Assembly (NCBI RefSeq): GCF_002954455.1
Contig: NZ_MSCC01000002.1
Span: 1 to 60,485, forward strand
From: Photobacterium aquimaris
Lineage (GTDB): Bacteria; Pseudomonadota; Gammaproteobacteria; Enterobacterales; Vibrionaceae
Reading direction: 5' to 3'
Length of the DNA stretch: 60,485 bases
Part shown: positions 26,909-36,672 of the stretch, one piece after another
Layout: every line of letters begins with the position of its first letter
Numbering within the stretch: position 1 is the first letter of the stretch
Notes under the pieces: generated by a model
Told to the model about the DNA's origin: nothing
Database searches by the model: none
The model's input: only the letters and a program-made list of their open reading frames with translations
Translations under genes and position numbers: made by a program

Positions 26909-28165
26909 CTATATCGCTGATTTTATTGCCCGTGCAAGTCGAGAGGGCGCTAATGTGGGATTCGAATCGGCTTGATTAAAAAATTCACTCACCACATCAA
27001 CAATGGCAGATTGCACATCAGCTGTTGTTGCTAAGTTTTGCGAAAAACTGGGTACTAAATCTCCCGATAATGAGGCTTGTTTAAACGCTTTCATCGAATC
27101 TAATGCACATTGATCAAATGCTGACATATCCATGTCTAATCGAACCGGAATCGAACCTTTATTTAAATTAAAAACTCGCTGAAAAGATGGCATCAATAAT
27201 GTTTTTGCCAAATCATACTGCGCAATATTATCAGCCTCAGTACCCTTTAATTTAAAAAAAGCCAGACTATCAATATTAAATGTAAATTGATGCTGAGTAC
27301 CAGGTGCAGGCACACATAAATAATCTTTACCCGGTTGTTGACCAGCCTGAGCAAATTCTCCTTTCGCCCAATCTCCCATAAACTGCATTGCAGCTTGACC
27401 ATCAATGACCATTTCAGTGGCAGCATTCCAATGCCGTCCTTCAGCTTGAGGATCAATATAAGCCTTCATGTGTTTAAATTGACGAAAAACATTAACCATT
27501 TTGTCACTATTGATCACCGTCATATCAAGATCAACAAACGCTTTACGGTAATCAGCAGAACCTAATACAGCTAGCGCAATACTTTCAAATAAGGTTGCAT
27601 CTTGCCAAGGCTGCCCACCATGGGCCAATACAACAAACCCCGCGGCTTTGATTTTATCTGCCGCAATAAAAAATTCAGCTAACGTTGTTGGTACTTTGAC
27701 CCCCACCGCTTTTAACACTTTCGGATTGACCCATAACCAGTTAACCCGATGTACGTTAATCGGTACTGCAACGTAATGGCCATTATATTTCATGATATTC
27801 GCCACTACGGGAGACAATACGTTATCCCAATGTTCTTGTTGAGCGACACTATCGAGTGAGGTTAAAAAGCCAAGTCGTCCCCACTCTTGAATATCATGGC
27901 CTTTAAGCTGCGCAGCAGTCGGAGGATTGCCCGAAACAGCACGCATTTTTAACACTGTCATTGCACTTTCACCACCACCACCAGCGACAGCAAAATCTTT
28001 CCAACTATGGCCTTGTTGTTCCATCATATGTTTAAGGATTTTAACTGACTTTGCTTCACCACTTGATGTCCACCAATGAAGCACTTCAACTTGACCTGCA
28101 GCTATTGCCGATGTCATTGGTAACCAAGCTAAAACAGATGACAATATAAGATATTTTAATTTCAT
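26909..28165 (-). CDS. Sugar-type extracellular solute-binding protein (family 1) with no transporter
   Basis: 418 residues with a signal peptide (cut near AIAA-GQVEV). VEVLHWWTSSGE and AVPINVHRVNWLWVNPKVL are typical of the glucose/mannose-type SBP_bac_1 group. No permease or ATPase gene lies nearby; the gene starts 13 bases after a histidine kinase gene and so is expressed with the two-component system. I infer that it works as a periplasmic ligand receptor for the kinase, or feeds a transporter encoded elsewhere. Confidence 0.9.
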   Translation of the reverse strand: MKLKYLILSSVLAWLPMTSAIAAGQVEVLHWWTSSGEAKSVKILKHMMEQQGHSWKDFAVAGGGGESAMTVLKMRAVSGNPPTAAQLKGHDIQEWGRLGFLTSLDSVAQQEHWDNVLSPVVANIMKYNGHYVAVPINVHRVNWLWVNPKVLKAVGVKVPTTLAEFFIAADKIKAAGFVVLAHGGQPWQDATLFESIALAVLGSADYRKAFVDLDMTVINSDKMVNVFRQFKHMKAYIDPQAEGRHWNAATEMVIDGQAAMQFMGDWAKGEFAQAGQQPGKDYLCVPAPGTQHQFTFNIDSLAFFKLKGTEADNIAQYDLAKTLLMPSFQRVFNLNKGSIPVRLDMDMSAFDQCALDSMKAFKQASLSGDLVPSFSQNLATTADVQSAIVDVVSEFFNQADSNPTLAPSRLARAIKSAI

Positions 28166-28178
28166 ATAGGCTCTTTAT

Positions 28179-29630
28179 TTATGTCAATGCCACGGGCAGT
28201 ACGCGTGGTAAGGCAACCACAACAATTAGCCCTTGTGTAAGGCCATTTTTAATCACTAACTTGCCGCCATGAGCATGAATAATATTACGCGCAATTCCCA
28301 TGCCTAAACCATGGCCATCAGCATCTGTCGCGAGACGGAAATAAGGTTCAAACACCGCCGATAATGACGATTCAGGAATTCCCTTGCCTTGATCGGTGAT
28401 CGTCAAAATAATTTTATCGGGCTTGTCTATCACCGCTACCGTCACTTTGTGGCCATATTTAACACCGTTATCAATTAAATTACTTAAACAGCGTTTTAAA
28501 CCTAATTCTTTACCCATCATTGGTGCAATCGTCAGTGTCGGCAATGTTACTTTAATTGCATGGTGATTATGTCGTTCGGCAATACTTGCTAATAATATAT
28601 TCAAATCAATCGGCACAATGTTTTCATGTAAATCAGTATCTTTTACACACTGTAATGCCCCTTTAACCATCATCTCTAATTCATCAAGATCACGGTTAAA
28701 TTTATCAATCTTATTATCATCATCAATTAACTCAACCCGCAGTCGTAAGCGTGTAATCGGTGTTTTTAGATCATGGGAAATTGATGAAAATAGCTGTTCG
28801 CGATCCTCAATATAACGCCGTAGCCGCAGTTGCATTCGATTAAAAGCCTGAGTTGCCATCACTAACTCTGTCGCACCTTGTTCTTTAAGCGGCGGTTGAT
28901 AGATATCAAGACTTAATGCATTAGCTGCATCTGCCAACTGTTTTAAAGGCTTGGTTTGGCGACGCACCATAATATAAGTAAACACCAATAATAAACTGGT
29001 GATAAAAACTAAAAATATGATTTGCTGATGCGTGATCACTTCATCTTTTAAGTTCATATAAGGAGCAGGTAACAGAGCTGCAATATAAAGCCATTGATTT
29101 TTTTCTAATTCAATCTGCACCACTAAAATCGGTGGATTTAAAGGCTCTAAACTTAAGGTATTATGCACCCACGATCGCGGCAGATCGCTTAATAAAATGT
29201 CATTTTTAAGTACATGTAATGTTTCAGGACGAGAAAATTCAACTTTGATGGTTGGTAAGCGCGGTAATTTTTGATGGAGCACTTTTTCAAATACTGACAC
29301 TGCCATCTGTTTTTGTTCTGAATTAGCAATCGGCTCAATACGGATCTCTTCATCATTAAAAGATACAAAAAAACGAGTACCGCCCATATTACGCAATTGA
29401 TCTAATACAATGTGCCGATATTGCATTGGTAATGATTGGAAAAAAGTCACCGTTGAGGCAAACATGGTCGCCATACTCGCCGACGTTGATTGCAATCCAT
29501 CCAAATCTCGCTGTTTCGATTGGCTATACCAAATCGCAGTTGCTATCACTTGTGCTAAAAATACTGCTAATAATGTTAACCACAATGTCCTTGAAACCAA
29601 TGACTTTGGGTATAGCATTTTCCAATTCAT
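28179..29630 (-). CDS. Membrane sensor histidine kinase
   Basis: 483 residues. TM1 at about 15-36, a periplasmic domain of about 165 residues (37-201), TM2 at about 203-222, HAMP to about 275, then HisKA with FSSISHDLKTPITRLR (phospho-acceptor H286) and HATPase with the N-box LIDNGVKYG and G-box DQGKGIP, GLGMGIARNII. It is of the EnvZ/RstB type. It lies between the response regulator (77 bases upstream) and the binding protein gene (13 bases downstream). The large periplasmic domain is suited to dock the binding protein. Confidence 0.93.
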   Translation of the reverse strand: MNWKMLYPKSLVSRTLWLTLLAVFLAQVIATAIWYSQSKQRDLDGLQSTSASMATMFASTVTFFQSLPMQYRHIVLDQLRNMGGTRFFVSFNDEEIRIEPIANSEQKQMAVSVFEKVLHQKLPRLPTIKVEFSRPETLHVLKNDILLSDLPRSWVHNTLSLEPLNPPILVVQIELEKNQWLYIAALLPAPYMNLKDEVITHQQIIFLVFITSLLLVFTYIMVRRQTKPLKQLADAANALSLDIYQPPLKEQGATELVMATQAFNRMQLRLRRYIEDREQLFSSISHDLKTPITRLRLRVELIDDDNKIDKFNRDLDELEMMVKGALQCVKDTDLHENIVPIDLNILLASIAERHNHHAIKVTLPTLTIAPMMGKELGLKRCLSNLIDNGVKYGHKVTVAVIDKPDKIILTITDQGKGIPESSLSAVFEPYFRLATDADGHGLGMGIARNIIHAHGGKLVIKNGLTQGLIVVVALPRVLPVALT

Positions 29631-29707
29631 TAACTATTATCCATATAGTAAAAAAGTGTGACGCCCATACAAGCAATCACACTTTATTCAACGCCATTAT
29701 TTGAATA

Positions 29708-30436
29708 TTATGCGTCTTCGTAAACCACATCAGCCGTGAAAATATAACCATTACCACGACTAGTTTTGATTAAGCGCTGAGTACGACCTTTATCGCCTAA
29801 TCGTTGTCGCAGTCGACTTAAAGCAACATCAATTCCACGCTCTGAAGGTAACGTATCACGCCCTCGCGTTGCGTAAGAAATCGTATCGCGATCTAATATC
29901 TCTTGTGGACGCGATAAAAACAGCATCAGCAACGAGTAATCCCCCCCAGTCAATTCAAAATCTTGCTTGGTTTCAAGATCAAATAAGCAATGGGTAGTAG
30001 TATCAAGTCGCCAATTAGAAAATCGAATAAATTTAGCTTCTGCTGGTAATGACTGACTTTCGGTTGGTTTTATTCGTCTTAATAAGGCTTTAATACGCGC
30101 TAATAACTGACGAGGACTAAACGGCTTAGCGATATAATCATCAGCACCAATTTCTAGACCAATGATCTGATCCATTTCATCTGAAACTGCTGTTAACATG
30201 ATAATCGGCACATTTGAGCTTTTACGAATATGCTGGCAAAGTGTAAAACCATCATCTCCTGGCATCATAACATCTAATAAAATCAGATCGGGATAACCAG
30301 CCGCTAATCGGCGTTTCATCTCTTCACCTTCCGCAGCAGTTATAACTTCAAAGCCGTTTTTAGTTAAATACTCGTCCAATAACTCACGGATCTCTTGATC
30401 GTCATCGACAACGAGTACTGTCTTGGTTACCCCCAT
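29708..30436 (-). CDS. OmpR-family response regulator
   Basis: About 242 residues. The receiver domain has the acidic pair in VVDDDQE, phospho-acceptor D55 in LLDVMMPG and the switch Thr in MLTAVSD; a winged-helix DNA-binding domain follows (ELTGGDYSLLMLFLSRP, GRDTLPSERGIDVALSRLRQRLG). The ATG at 30436 has AAGGA 8 bases upstream; a start 3 codons earlier sits on the ribosome site. It is the first gene of the regulator-kinase-binding protein-esterase operon and may control it. Confidence 0.93.
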   Translation of the reverse strand: MGVTKTVLVVDDDQEIRELLDEYLTKNGFEVITAAEGEEMKRRLAAGYPDLILLDVMMPGDDGFTLCQHIRKSSNVPIIMLTAVSDEMDQIIGLEIGADDYIAKPFSPRQLLARIKALLRRIKPTESQSLPAEAKFIRFSNWRLDTTTHCLFDLETKQDFELTGGDYSLLMLFLSRPQEILDRDTISYATRGRDTLPSERGIDVALSRLRQRLGDKGRTQRLIKTSRGNGYIFTADVVYEDA

Positions 30437-30695
30437 GTTATTCATCCTTCACTGGTACATATCTTATTATTATTTTTAAACATAAATGTTTGCATTTTTA
30501 TAGCTACAACCTTATTAATTGAACATAACGTTGGCTAATTTTGTGCCATTAGACACATATTCATCTGACTTATCGTTCATTGCAATACAACATTTGACCA
30601 CCAACAACCATAAAAGTCAGTAAATGGCGTTATTTTGATGACAAAATCGTTACCTTACTAGCAAATTACGCTATTAATAGTGACAAAAAATAGCA

Positions 30696-31694
30696 TTATA
30701 AATTAGTGAGAGCACTGCGTATCTTATTTGCAACAGGCGGCGATACCCATTGTGTCCATATGCTTTCATAATGCGTCAGAAATTCCACCATTGTTTGTTT
30801 ACCGTCTGCATTATGATTGACTTTCCACGCCATTAAATTGTTCATGTCTTGGTTTGTAAAACTACGGGATGATAGGTACATCATTACAGCAGGTGCGCGT
30901 TGAGAAAACTTGAGGGTTACAATGGTATCAACAGCACGTGAAGGAAACATCGTTACTCGTGGATTTTTGCAGTATTTTTTTTCAATACATTCTTGAAAAT
31001 ACTCACGATTAACACCTGCATTAAACTCAACCCGCACCATTTTATAATTACCCAATACAGCTGTTGGCGACCAATAATAACCAATCCAAGGTAATTTTTT
31101 TGCATAAGCATGAGCGATAGAGCCCGATAATCCGGTTATTTCATCTGTTGGTGTAACTTCAAAACCTGCTTGTTTAAGATCAAGGGCTTTAAATAAGTTG
31201 GTGACTGCATTTTGGCAACGCCAACCAGGCGCACAACTAAAAAAGGGCTGCGTATTTCCCAAATCTGGACGCTTAAATAAATAACTGTGTTGCTTAACAC
31301 CAGCCATTGTCGCCAATGATGGCTCTTTTTCTACCATATAAGCAGGTACCCAAAAGCCTTCTAAGCCGCCTTCATATAATACCTTGCCAACAAATTTAAT
31401 TTTATCTTGTTCAATACCATACTCAAGCCCGCCCTTTAAGGCGTTACGCCACATTTCAGGGATAATATCGGGCTTACCTTGTAAAAGAATAGATTTAGCC
31501 GCAACAATAGTTTCACTTGGTACCAGTTCTGTCTCACAACCAAATCCATGTTGTAAAATAAAACTGTCGACATTTGCAACAAACGTCGCTGAATTCCAAT
31601 CCATATCAGCAATAGTGACCTTACCGCATTCTGTTGCCTGCACTTTATATGTTAGTGCAAACAATACGATCAACACTGTCAGTTGCTTTAGCAT
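30696..31694 (-). CDS. Second betaine/choline-type solute-binding protein (ProX/OpuAC-like)
   Basis: 332 residues with a signal peptide (cut near VQA-TECG). The mature part closely parallels the neighbouring ProX paralog: ADMDWNSATFVANVDSFILQ, PDIIPEMWRNALK, IGYYWSPTAVLG. It differs at many positions, so ligand range may differ. GGAGG before the ATG at 31694 fixes the start. A strong terminator separates it from proV, so it is made from read-through or its own promoter. Confidence 0.88.
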   Translation of the reverse strand: MLKQLTVLIVLFALTYKVQATECGKVTIADMDWNSATFVANVDSFILQHGFGCETELVPSETIVAAKSILLQGKPDIIPEMWRNALKGGLEYGIEQDKIKFVGKVLYEGGLEGFWVPAYMVEKEPSLATMAGVKQHSYLFKRPDLGNTQPFFSCAPGWRCQNAVTNLFKALDLKQAGFEVTPTDEITGLSGSIAHAYAKKLPWIGYYWSPTAVLGNYKMVRVEFNAGVNREYFQECIEKKYCKNPRVTMFPSRAVDTIVTLKFSQRAPAVMMYLSSRSFTNQDMNNLMAWKVNHNADGKQTMVEFLTHYESIWTQWVSPPVANKIRSALTNL

Positions 31695-31784
31695 TATGCC
31701 CTCCTTTTCTTGCTGCACATCAAGCGCAAGTTATTACTTCTATTTTAAACAACCGTAATATCAAATACCAAAAAATAAACCACA

Positions 31785-31823
31785 AACAAAAAAACACTCT
31801 CAACCATAATGGAGAGAGTGTTT
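31785..31823 (-). terminator. Terminator between proV and the second binding protein gene
   Basis: A perfect 10-bp stem (aaacactctc at 31792-31801 with gagagtgttt at 31814-31823) followed on the minus strand by seven U. It is placed 39 bases after proV. Confidence 0.85.
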
Positions 31824-31861
31824 ATGTTTTATCATCCTACAAATCGATGCATTACATCATC

Positions 31862-33073
31862 TTATTGTCGTGGCACTGCTTGATCACTTAATGCCTCAGC
31901 CAGTGTTGAACGCGATAATCGCCCTGTCACATCGCCAGCTTCATTAATCACTGGCAAAGGGTGGTCGCTATCTAGTGTTTCTGGAATCACGGTTTCAAGT
32001 AACGCATCAGTTGTTATCGCAGGCACTGTTTCTAACATCGATTGATCAATGGCTTTGTTATAATCAGCTTCATTTATATCTTCGAGGGTTTGTTGGGTAA
32101 TAACCCCTTGATAACCATCATCATCAATAAAGTAACCATAATCATCTTTAGCATTACGCATTTCAGCTACTGCTTCACCAATGGTCTCGGCTGATATTCT
32201 TACCCCTTGCGGCTTCATGACGGTTGCAACAGTTAATGCACGAGCACGATTAACATCTTTAACAAATGCTTCGACATAATCATCAGCAGGATTAAGTAGA
32301 ATATCAACCGGCTTACCTTGTTGAATCAATTTACCATCTCGTAAAATCGCAATCCGATCACCGAGTCGCAATGCTTCATCAAGATCATGGGTAATAAAGA
32401 TAATCGTTTTATGGAGTTTCTCTTGCAATTCAATCAGCTGATCTTGCATTTCACTGCGAATTAATGGGTCTAATGCAGAAAAAGCCTCATCCATTAATAA
32501 TACTTCAGCATTAGTACATAACGCGCGAGCAAGCCCAACCCGTTGCTGTTGTCCCCCCGATAGATTAGCAGGATAACTTTGCTCATATCCTGTTAGCCCG
32601 ACGGTGGTTAACCATTGTTGCGCTTGTTGTTGCCACTGAGCTGGTTTCGCCCCTTGAACAGATAAACCATAACCGACATTTTGTAATACTGTCCGATGCG
32701 GCATTAAACCAAAGCGTTGAAAAACCATCGACATTTTATGACGTCGAAAATCTTGTAATTGGCTAGCATTTAGAGTCATTACATCGGTATCTTCAATAAT
32801 AATACTGCCTTCTGTCGGTTCAATTAACCGATTAAAGTGACGTATTAATGTTGATTTTCCCGATCCTGACAGCCCCATAATGACAAAGATTTCACCGGCA
32901 TAAATATTTAGATTAATGTCACTAAGCCCGACGGTATGACCGGTTTCAGCCAAAATAGTATCTTTTGACTGCCCCGCTTTAACTTTAGTAAGTACTTGCT
33001 TATCTTTAGGACCAAAGATCTTATACAGATTTTTAACTTGAATTAGTGGTGCACTATTTTGTTGATGACTCAT
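31862..33073 (-). CDS. proV: Glycine betaine/proline ABC transporter ATPase
   Basis: 403 residues. Walker A GLSGSGKST (about 67-75), signature LSGGQQQRVGLARAL, Walker B VLLMDEAFSALD, H-loop ITHDLDEAL, and two C-terminal CBS domains (about 290-400) that sense ionic strength in this family. It overlaps the permease gene by 4 bases (ATGA), so the two are coupled. It powers import of compatible solutes such as glycine betaine. Confidence 0.94.
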   Translation of the reverse strand: MSHQQNSAPLIQVKNLYKIFGPKDKQVLTKVKAGQSKDTILAETGHTVGLSDINLNIYAGEIFVIMGLSGSGKSTLIRHFNRLIEPTEGSIIIEDTDVMTLNASQLQDFRRHKMSMVFQRFGLMPHRTVLQNVGYGLSVQGAKPAQWQQQAQQWLTTVGLTGYEQSYPANLSGGQQQRVGLARALCTNAEVLLMDEAFSALDPLIRSEMQDQLIELQEKLHKTIIFITHDLDEALRLGDRIAILRDGKLIQQGKPVDILLNPADDYVEAFVKDVNRARALTVATVMKPQGVRISAETIGEAVAEMRNAKDDYGYFIDDDGYQGVITQQTLEDINEADYNKAIDQSMLETVPAITTDALLETVIPETLDSDHPLPVINEAGDVTGRLSRSTLAEALSDQAVPRQ

Positions 33074-33975
33074 TTAGGTGCCCCTCCTAGATGCTGCTGA
33101 CTTCGTTGAGCATAACTTTGAGAGATACGGTCAAAAATAATCGCTAATGCCACAATAGCTAATCCATTTAGCAAACCCAATGTAAAATATTGATTAGTAA
33201 TCGATTTAAGTACTGGTTGACCTAACCCTTTAACACCAATCATTGATGCAATCACTACCATCGCTAGTGCCATCATAATAGTTTGGTTAATACCCGCCAT
33301 AATGTTGGGCATTGCTAAAGGTATTTGCACGCCAAACAAACGTTGCATTGGACTTGCACCATAGGCAGTAGCAGCTTCTAGTACTTCTTCATCGACTAAA
33401 CGAATCCCTAAATTAGTTAAACGAATAACAGGTGGAACGGCATAAATAACAACGGCTATTACACCTGGAATTTTACCTATACCCAGTAGCATCACTACTG
33501 GAATTAAATACACAAACGCAGGCATGGTTTGCATTACATCAAGCAATGGCGTCACAATACGCTGAATACGATCGGATCTTGCCATTGCGATACCAGTAGG
33601 TATTCCGATGCCAATTGCGACCAAGGTCGAGACTAAAATAATACTCATGGTACGCATGGTATTATCCCACATACCAAAAATACCAATCAGAACAAAAGAA
33701 ATCACAACTCCCAGTGATAACTTCCAAGAACGACTCGCCATATAAGCTATCGCGGCTAATACCGCAATAACTAACCACCATGGTGTTGCTAGCAACAATT
33801 TTTCAAACCAAATTAAAAAAGCCAGTAATGGATCAAAAAAGCTCTCAATGGTATCGCCGTACTCACGAGAAAATGCGCGATAACTTCCATCTAGGGTTTT
33901 CCTTATTTCAACTAGCTGCGCACGTTCAAGTTGAGGAAATTCTGTTATCCATGAATCATTTGACATAAGTATCAT
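33070..33975 (-). CDS. proW: Glycine betaine/proline ABC transporter permease
   Basis: 301 residues with about seven membrane segments. The permease loop EAATAYGASPMQRLFGVQIPLAMPNIMAGINQ is the BPD_transp_1 coupling (EAA) motif. The N-terminal extension of about 50 residues (WITEFPQLERAQL) is typical of ProW. A start three codons later (33966) is equally possible. It lies between proX (8 bases) and proV (overlap). Confidence 0.93.
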   Translation of the reverse strand: MILMSNDSWITEFPQLERAQLVEIRKTLDGSYRAFSREYGDTIESFFDPLLAFLIWFEKLLLATPWWLVIAVLAAIAYMASRSWKLSLGVVISFVLIGIFGMWDNTMRTMSIILVSTLVAIGIGIPTGIAMARSDRIQRIVTPLLDVMQTMPAFVYLIPVVMLLGIGKIPGVIAVVIYAVPPVIRLTNLGIRLVDEEVLEAATAYGASPMQRLFGVQIPLAMPNIMAGINQTIMMALAMVVIASMIGVKGLGQPVLKSITNQYFTLGLLNGLAIVALAIIFDRISQSYAQRSQQHLGGAPK

Positions 33976-33983
33976 CCAGTTAC

Positions 33984-34985
33984 TTATAAATCTTGTAATG
34001 CGCCTTTGACTTTTGTCGCCACGTCAACTGAGACCCATTGTGTCCAAATCGCTTCATGATTGGTTAAAAACTCAACCATGACGGCTTCACCATCGGCTTG
34101 GTTATCTTCCATCCATGCTAATAATCCATTCATTTCAGCATTCGTAAATGAACGTGCAGCAAGGTATTTAACCGCGGCACTTGAACGATCAGCAAATGAG
34201 GTTGTGATAACCGTATCAACCGCTGATGGTGGATACATGGTTACTTTAGGATCTGTACATTCAGTGCTTGTAATACATGATGAAAAGTATTTCGCATTAA
34301 CCCCTGAACCAAAATCAACCTTCACCATTTTATATTTACCTAATACTGCCGTTGGTGCCCAGTAATAGCCAAACCACGGTTGCTGACGTTCATAAGCTTT
34401 AGCGATTGAGCCAGATAAACCTGCACCAGAACCTGGATCAATTAAATCAAATCCGAATTTTGCTAAATCAAGTGCTTTAAATAAATTACCCGCAGAGATC
34501 TGGCAATTCCAACCGGCAGGACAGCCATAAAATGCGGATTGATCAGGATCTTCTGGATGGGTAAATAGTTTGGCATGTTTCTTAATGCCTGCAATTGTGG
34601 CCAATTCAGGTGTTTTTTCTACCATATATTCAGGTACCCAAAACCCTTCCTCACCGCCATCAGAGAATGTTGGCCCTGTAAATTGTAAACGGCCTTCTTT
34701 AACACCACGATCGAGCGCAACTTTAAGTGAATTACTCCACATTTCAGGCGCAATATCTGGCTCTCCTTTTTCGATCATTGATGTTCCTGTCGGCATCGTG
34801 TCACCCGGTACCAGTTCTGTATCACAGCCGTAACCATGCTGGAGAATAAAACTGTCAACGTTGGCAATTAAGGTTGCTGAATTCCAATTCATATCAGCAA
34901 TCGTGACTTTGCCACATTCTTTACCAGCATCCGCCTGCGCTGAAAAACTCGCCATAAATAGTGATGCTATAGCTAACTTACGCAT
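33984..34985 (-). CDS. proX: Glycine betaine/proline-type solute-binding protein
   Basis: 333 residues with a signal peptide (cut near AQA-DAGKECG). OpuAC domain: ADMNWNSATLIANVDSFILQ, PDIAPEMWSNSLK, FGYYWAPTAVLG, with Trp residues suited to hold a quaternary amine. It is the first gene of the proX-proW-proV operon. Two Cys pairs may form disulfides. It is a paralog of the binding protein at 30696-31694. Confidence 0.92.
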   Translation of the reverse strand: MRKLAIASLFMASFSAQADAGKECGKVTIADMNWNSATLIANVDSFILQHGYGCDTELVPGDTMPTGTSMIEKGEPDIAPEMWSNSLKVALDRGVKEGRLQFTGPTFSDGGEEGFWVPEYMVEKTPELATIAGIKKHAKLFTHPEDPDQSAFYGCPAGWNCQISAGNLFKALDLAKFGFDLIDPGSGAGLSGSIAKAYERQQPWFGYYWAPTAVLGKYKMVKVDFGSGVNAKYFSSCITSTECTDPKVTMYPPSAVDTVITTSFADRSSAAVKYLAARSFTNAEMNGLLAWMEDNQADGEAVMVEFLTNHEAIWTQWVSVDVATKVKGALQDL

Positions 34986-35229
34986 AAATAACTTCCCTTT
35001 ATTTACAATTAAACATACACAACACCAATCAGTCTAACCAAATAACTGTCGTAACACAAAAATATGCAACAAACCATTTACAAATGAACTGTAAATAATG
35101 GCTAATTTCGTTGATTACCGATCGTTGTTATTCATTTTTATTGCTAAATATAAATACCACTTTTTATCGTTTTTAATGCTAATTTTGCTTATCATTACGC
35201 TTGTATTTTATTAGTAGTGGACAATAACA

Positions 35230-36039
35230 ATGTATAAATTAGTTGCACTTGATATGGACGGTACATTACTTAATTCAGACGGTGCTATTTCAGATCTTAA
35301 TAAACAAGCTATCGCAGCTGCTCGTGCACAAGGCGTATGTGTTGTATTGGCTTCTGGACGCCCTATTGAAGGCATGGAATGGGCGTTAAAAGAACTTAAT
35401 ATGGATAGTGATAATGATTTTGTGCTGTCTTATAACGCCTCTTTAGTACAACGCGTGGCTAGTAAAGAAATCGTTAGAAGCCAAACCTTAATTGGCCGTG
35501 ATGCAAAAGCAATTGCAGCAATTGCTCACGATCTTGGTGTTCATGTTCATGCATTCTCTCGTCGTCAGGGACTTATTACACCTGCGCATAATTATTACAC
35601 CGATCATGAAGCTAAAATTAATGGCTTAACAATTACGTTAGCTGATTTTTCCGAGCTTGATGACAACGAAGAAATCATGAAAGTCATGATTATTGATGAT
35701 GCTGAACGTCTTGAAGCAGCCATTGCACAATTATCCCCTGCTCTATACCAACAATATACGATTGTAAGAAGTGCACCATTCTTCCTTGAGTTTATGCACA
35801 CGAATAGTAATAAAGGTGTTGGTGTTAAAGCGTTAGCTGATTTCTTAAATATCAAACAAGATGAAGTTATTGCGATGGGTGATGCTGGCAATGATCACCA
35901 CATGATCGAATTTGCAGGTTTAGGCGTTGCGATGGGAAATGCAACTGAAGAAACAAAAGTGATTGCCAACTATGTTACTGACACTAATAATAATAGTGGT
36001 GTAGCTCAAGTTATCGAAAAATTCATTCTTAATGCTTAA
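35230..36039 (+). CDS. yidA: HAD-family sugar phosphatase YidA
   Basis: 269 residues, the usual YidA length, and closely like E. coli YidA through its whole length. The HAD nucleophile pair D8/D10 in LDMDGTLL, motif II ASGRP, the Lys in NKGVGVKAL and motif IV MGDAGND are all present. It is a Cof-type (IIB) cytoplasmic phosphatase acting on sugar phosphates. Monocistronic with a strong terminator. Confidence 0.93.
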   Translation: MYKLVALDMDGTLLNSDGAISDLNKQAIAAARAQGVCVVLASGRPIEGMEWALKELNMDSDNDFVLSYNASLVQRVASKEIVRSQTLIGRDAKAIAAIAHDLGVHVHAFSRRQGLITPAHNYYTDHEAKINGLTITLADFSELDDNEEIMKVMIIDDAERLEAAIAQLSPALYQQYTIVRSAPFFLEFMHTNSNKGVGVKALADFLNIKQDEVIAMGDAGNDHHMIEFAGLGVAMGNATEETKVIANYVTDTNNNSGVAQVIEKFILNA

Positions 36040-36050
36040 TGCACTAAAAC

Positions 36051-36080
36051 AAAAAAAGCCAGCGTTGCTGGCTTTTTTTT
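36051..36080. terminator. Strong bidirectional terminator
   Basis: A 13-bp perfect stem including agccagc, loop gtt, A7 before and T8 after. It is shared by the converging yidA and ygiW-like genes. Confidence 0.94.
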
Positions 36081-36094
36081 ATGATTACTATTAA

Positions 36095-36505
36095 TTATTT
36101 AGCAATAGTAACTGTATCAACATCAACAGTACGAACTGTCCAATCTTTATCTACTTCACCACGAAGAATAACTTTAGTAGTTGGTGTTACTGTCACACCG
36201 CGCCAATCTTTATTATCAATTTCTACTTTAATCTCGCCAGTCACATCTTTAAACATATAATCTTCTTTACCAATTGAAGATATAATGTGGCCAGTAAGCT
36301 CTACTGCTGCATTATCATCAGCATGAGATGCTGCTTTTACTGTAGTTAATACAGGAACAACGCTTGGTCCATTAAAACCACCTTGTGGTTGAACAAGTGG
36401 CGCAGCCTCTGTTGGACCATTAAATCCACCTTGAGTTGACTGTGGTGCGGCCATAACAGACATTGATGAAAGCGTTAAAACAGAAACAGCAAGTAATTTC
36501 TTCAT
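36095..36505 (-). CDS. ygiW: YgiW/YdeI-family periplasmic OB-fold protein
   Basis: 136 residues: signal peptide (cut near VMA-APQS), then two copies of QGGFNGP, also a feature of E. coli YgiW, and the BOF/OB-fold domain with FKDVTGEIKVEIDNKDWRGV and RGEVDKDW. Family members are stress-tolerance proteins in the periplasm (peroxide, cationic peptides), with unknown ligands. Monocistronic. Confidence 0.92.
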   Translation of the reverse strand: MKKLLAVSVLTLSSMSVMAAPQSTQGGFNGPTEAAPLVQPQGGFNGPSVVPVLTTVKAASHADDNAAVELTGHIISSIGKEDYMFKDVTGEIKVEIDNKDWRGVTVTPTTKVILRGEVDKDWTVRTVDVDTVTIAK

Positions 36506-36672
36506 TGGCCTATGATTCCAAAAAACAATTGATTAAGGTTAAAACATCGCTTATTTAATAACAAATAAGTGCATATCGGGCTAACAATTATAGTCTCTAA
36601 AAAACCAACTGCAACAATACAGTGTTCTTTATTTTATTTATAATAAAAATCATATGGTTAAATTTTTTATTG

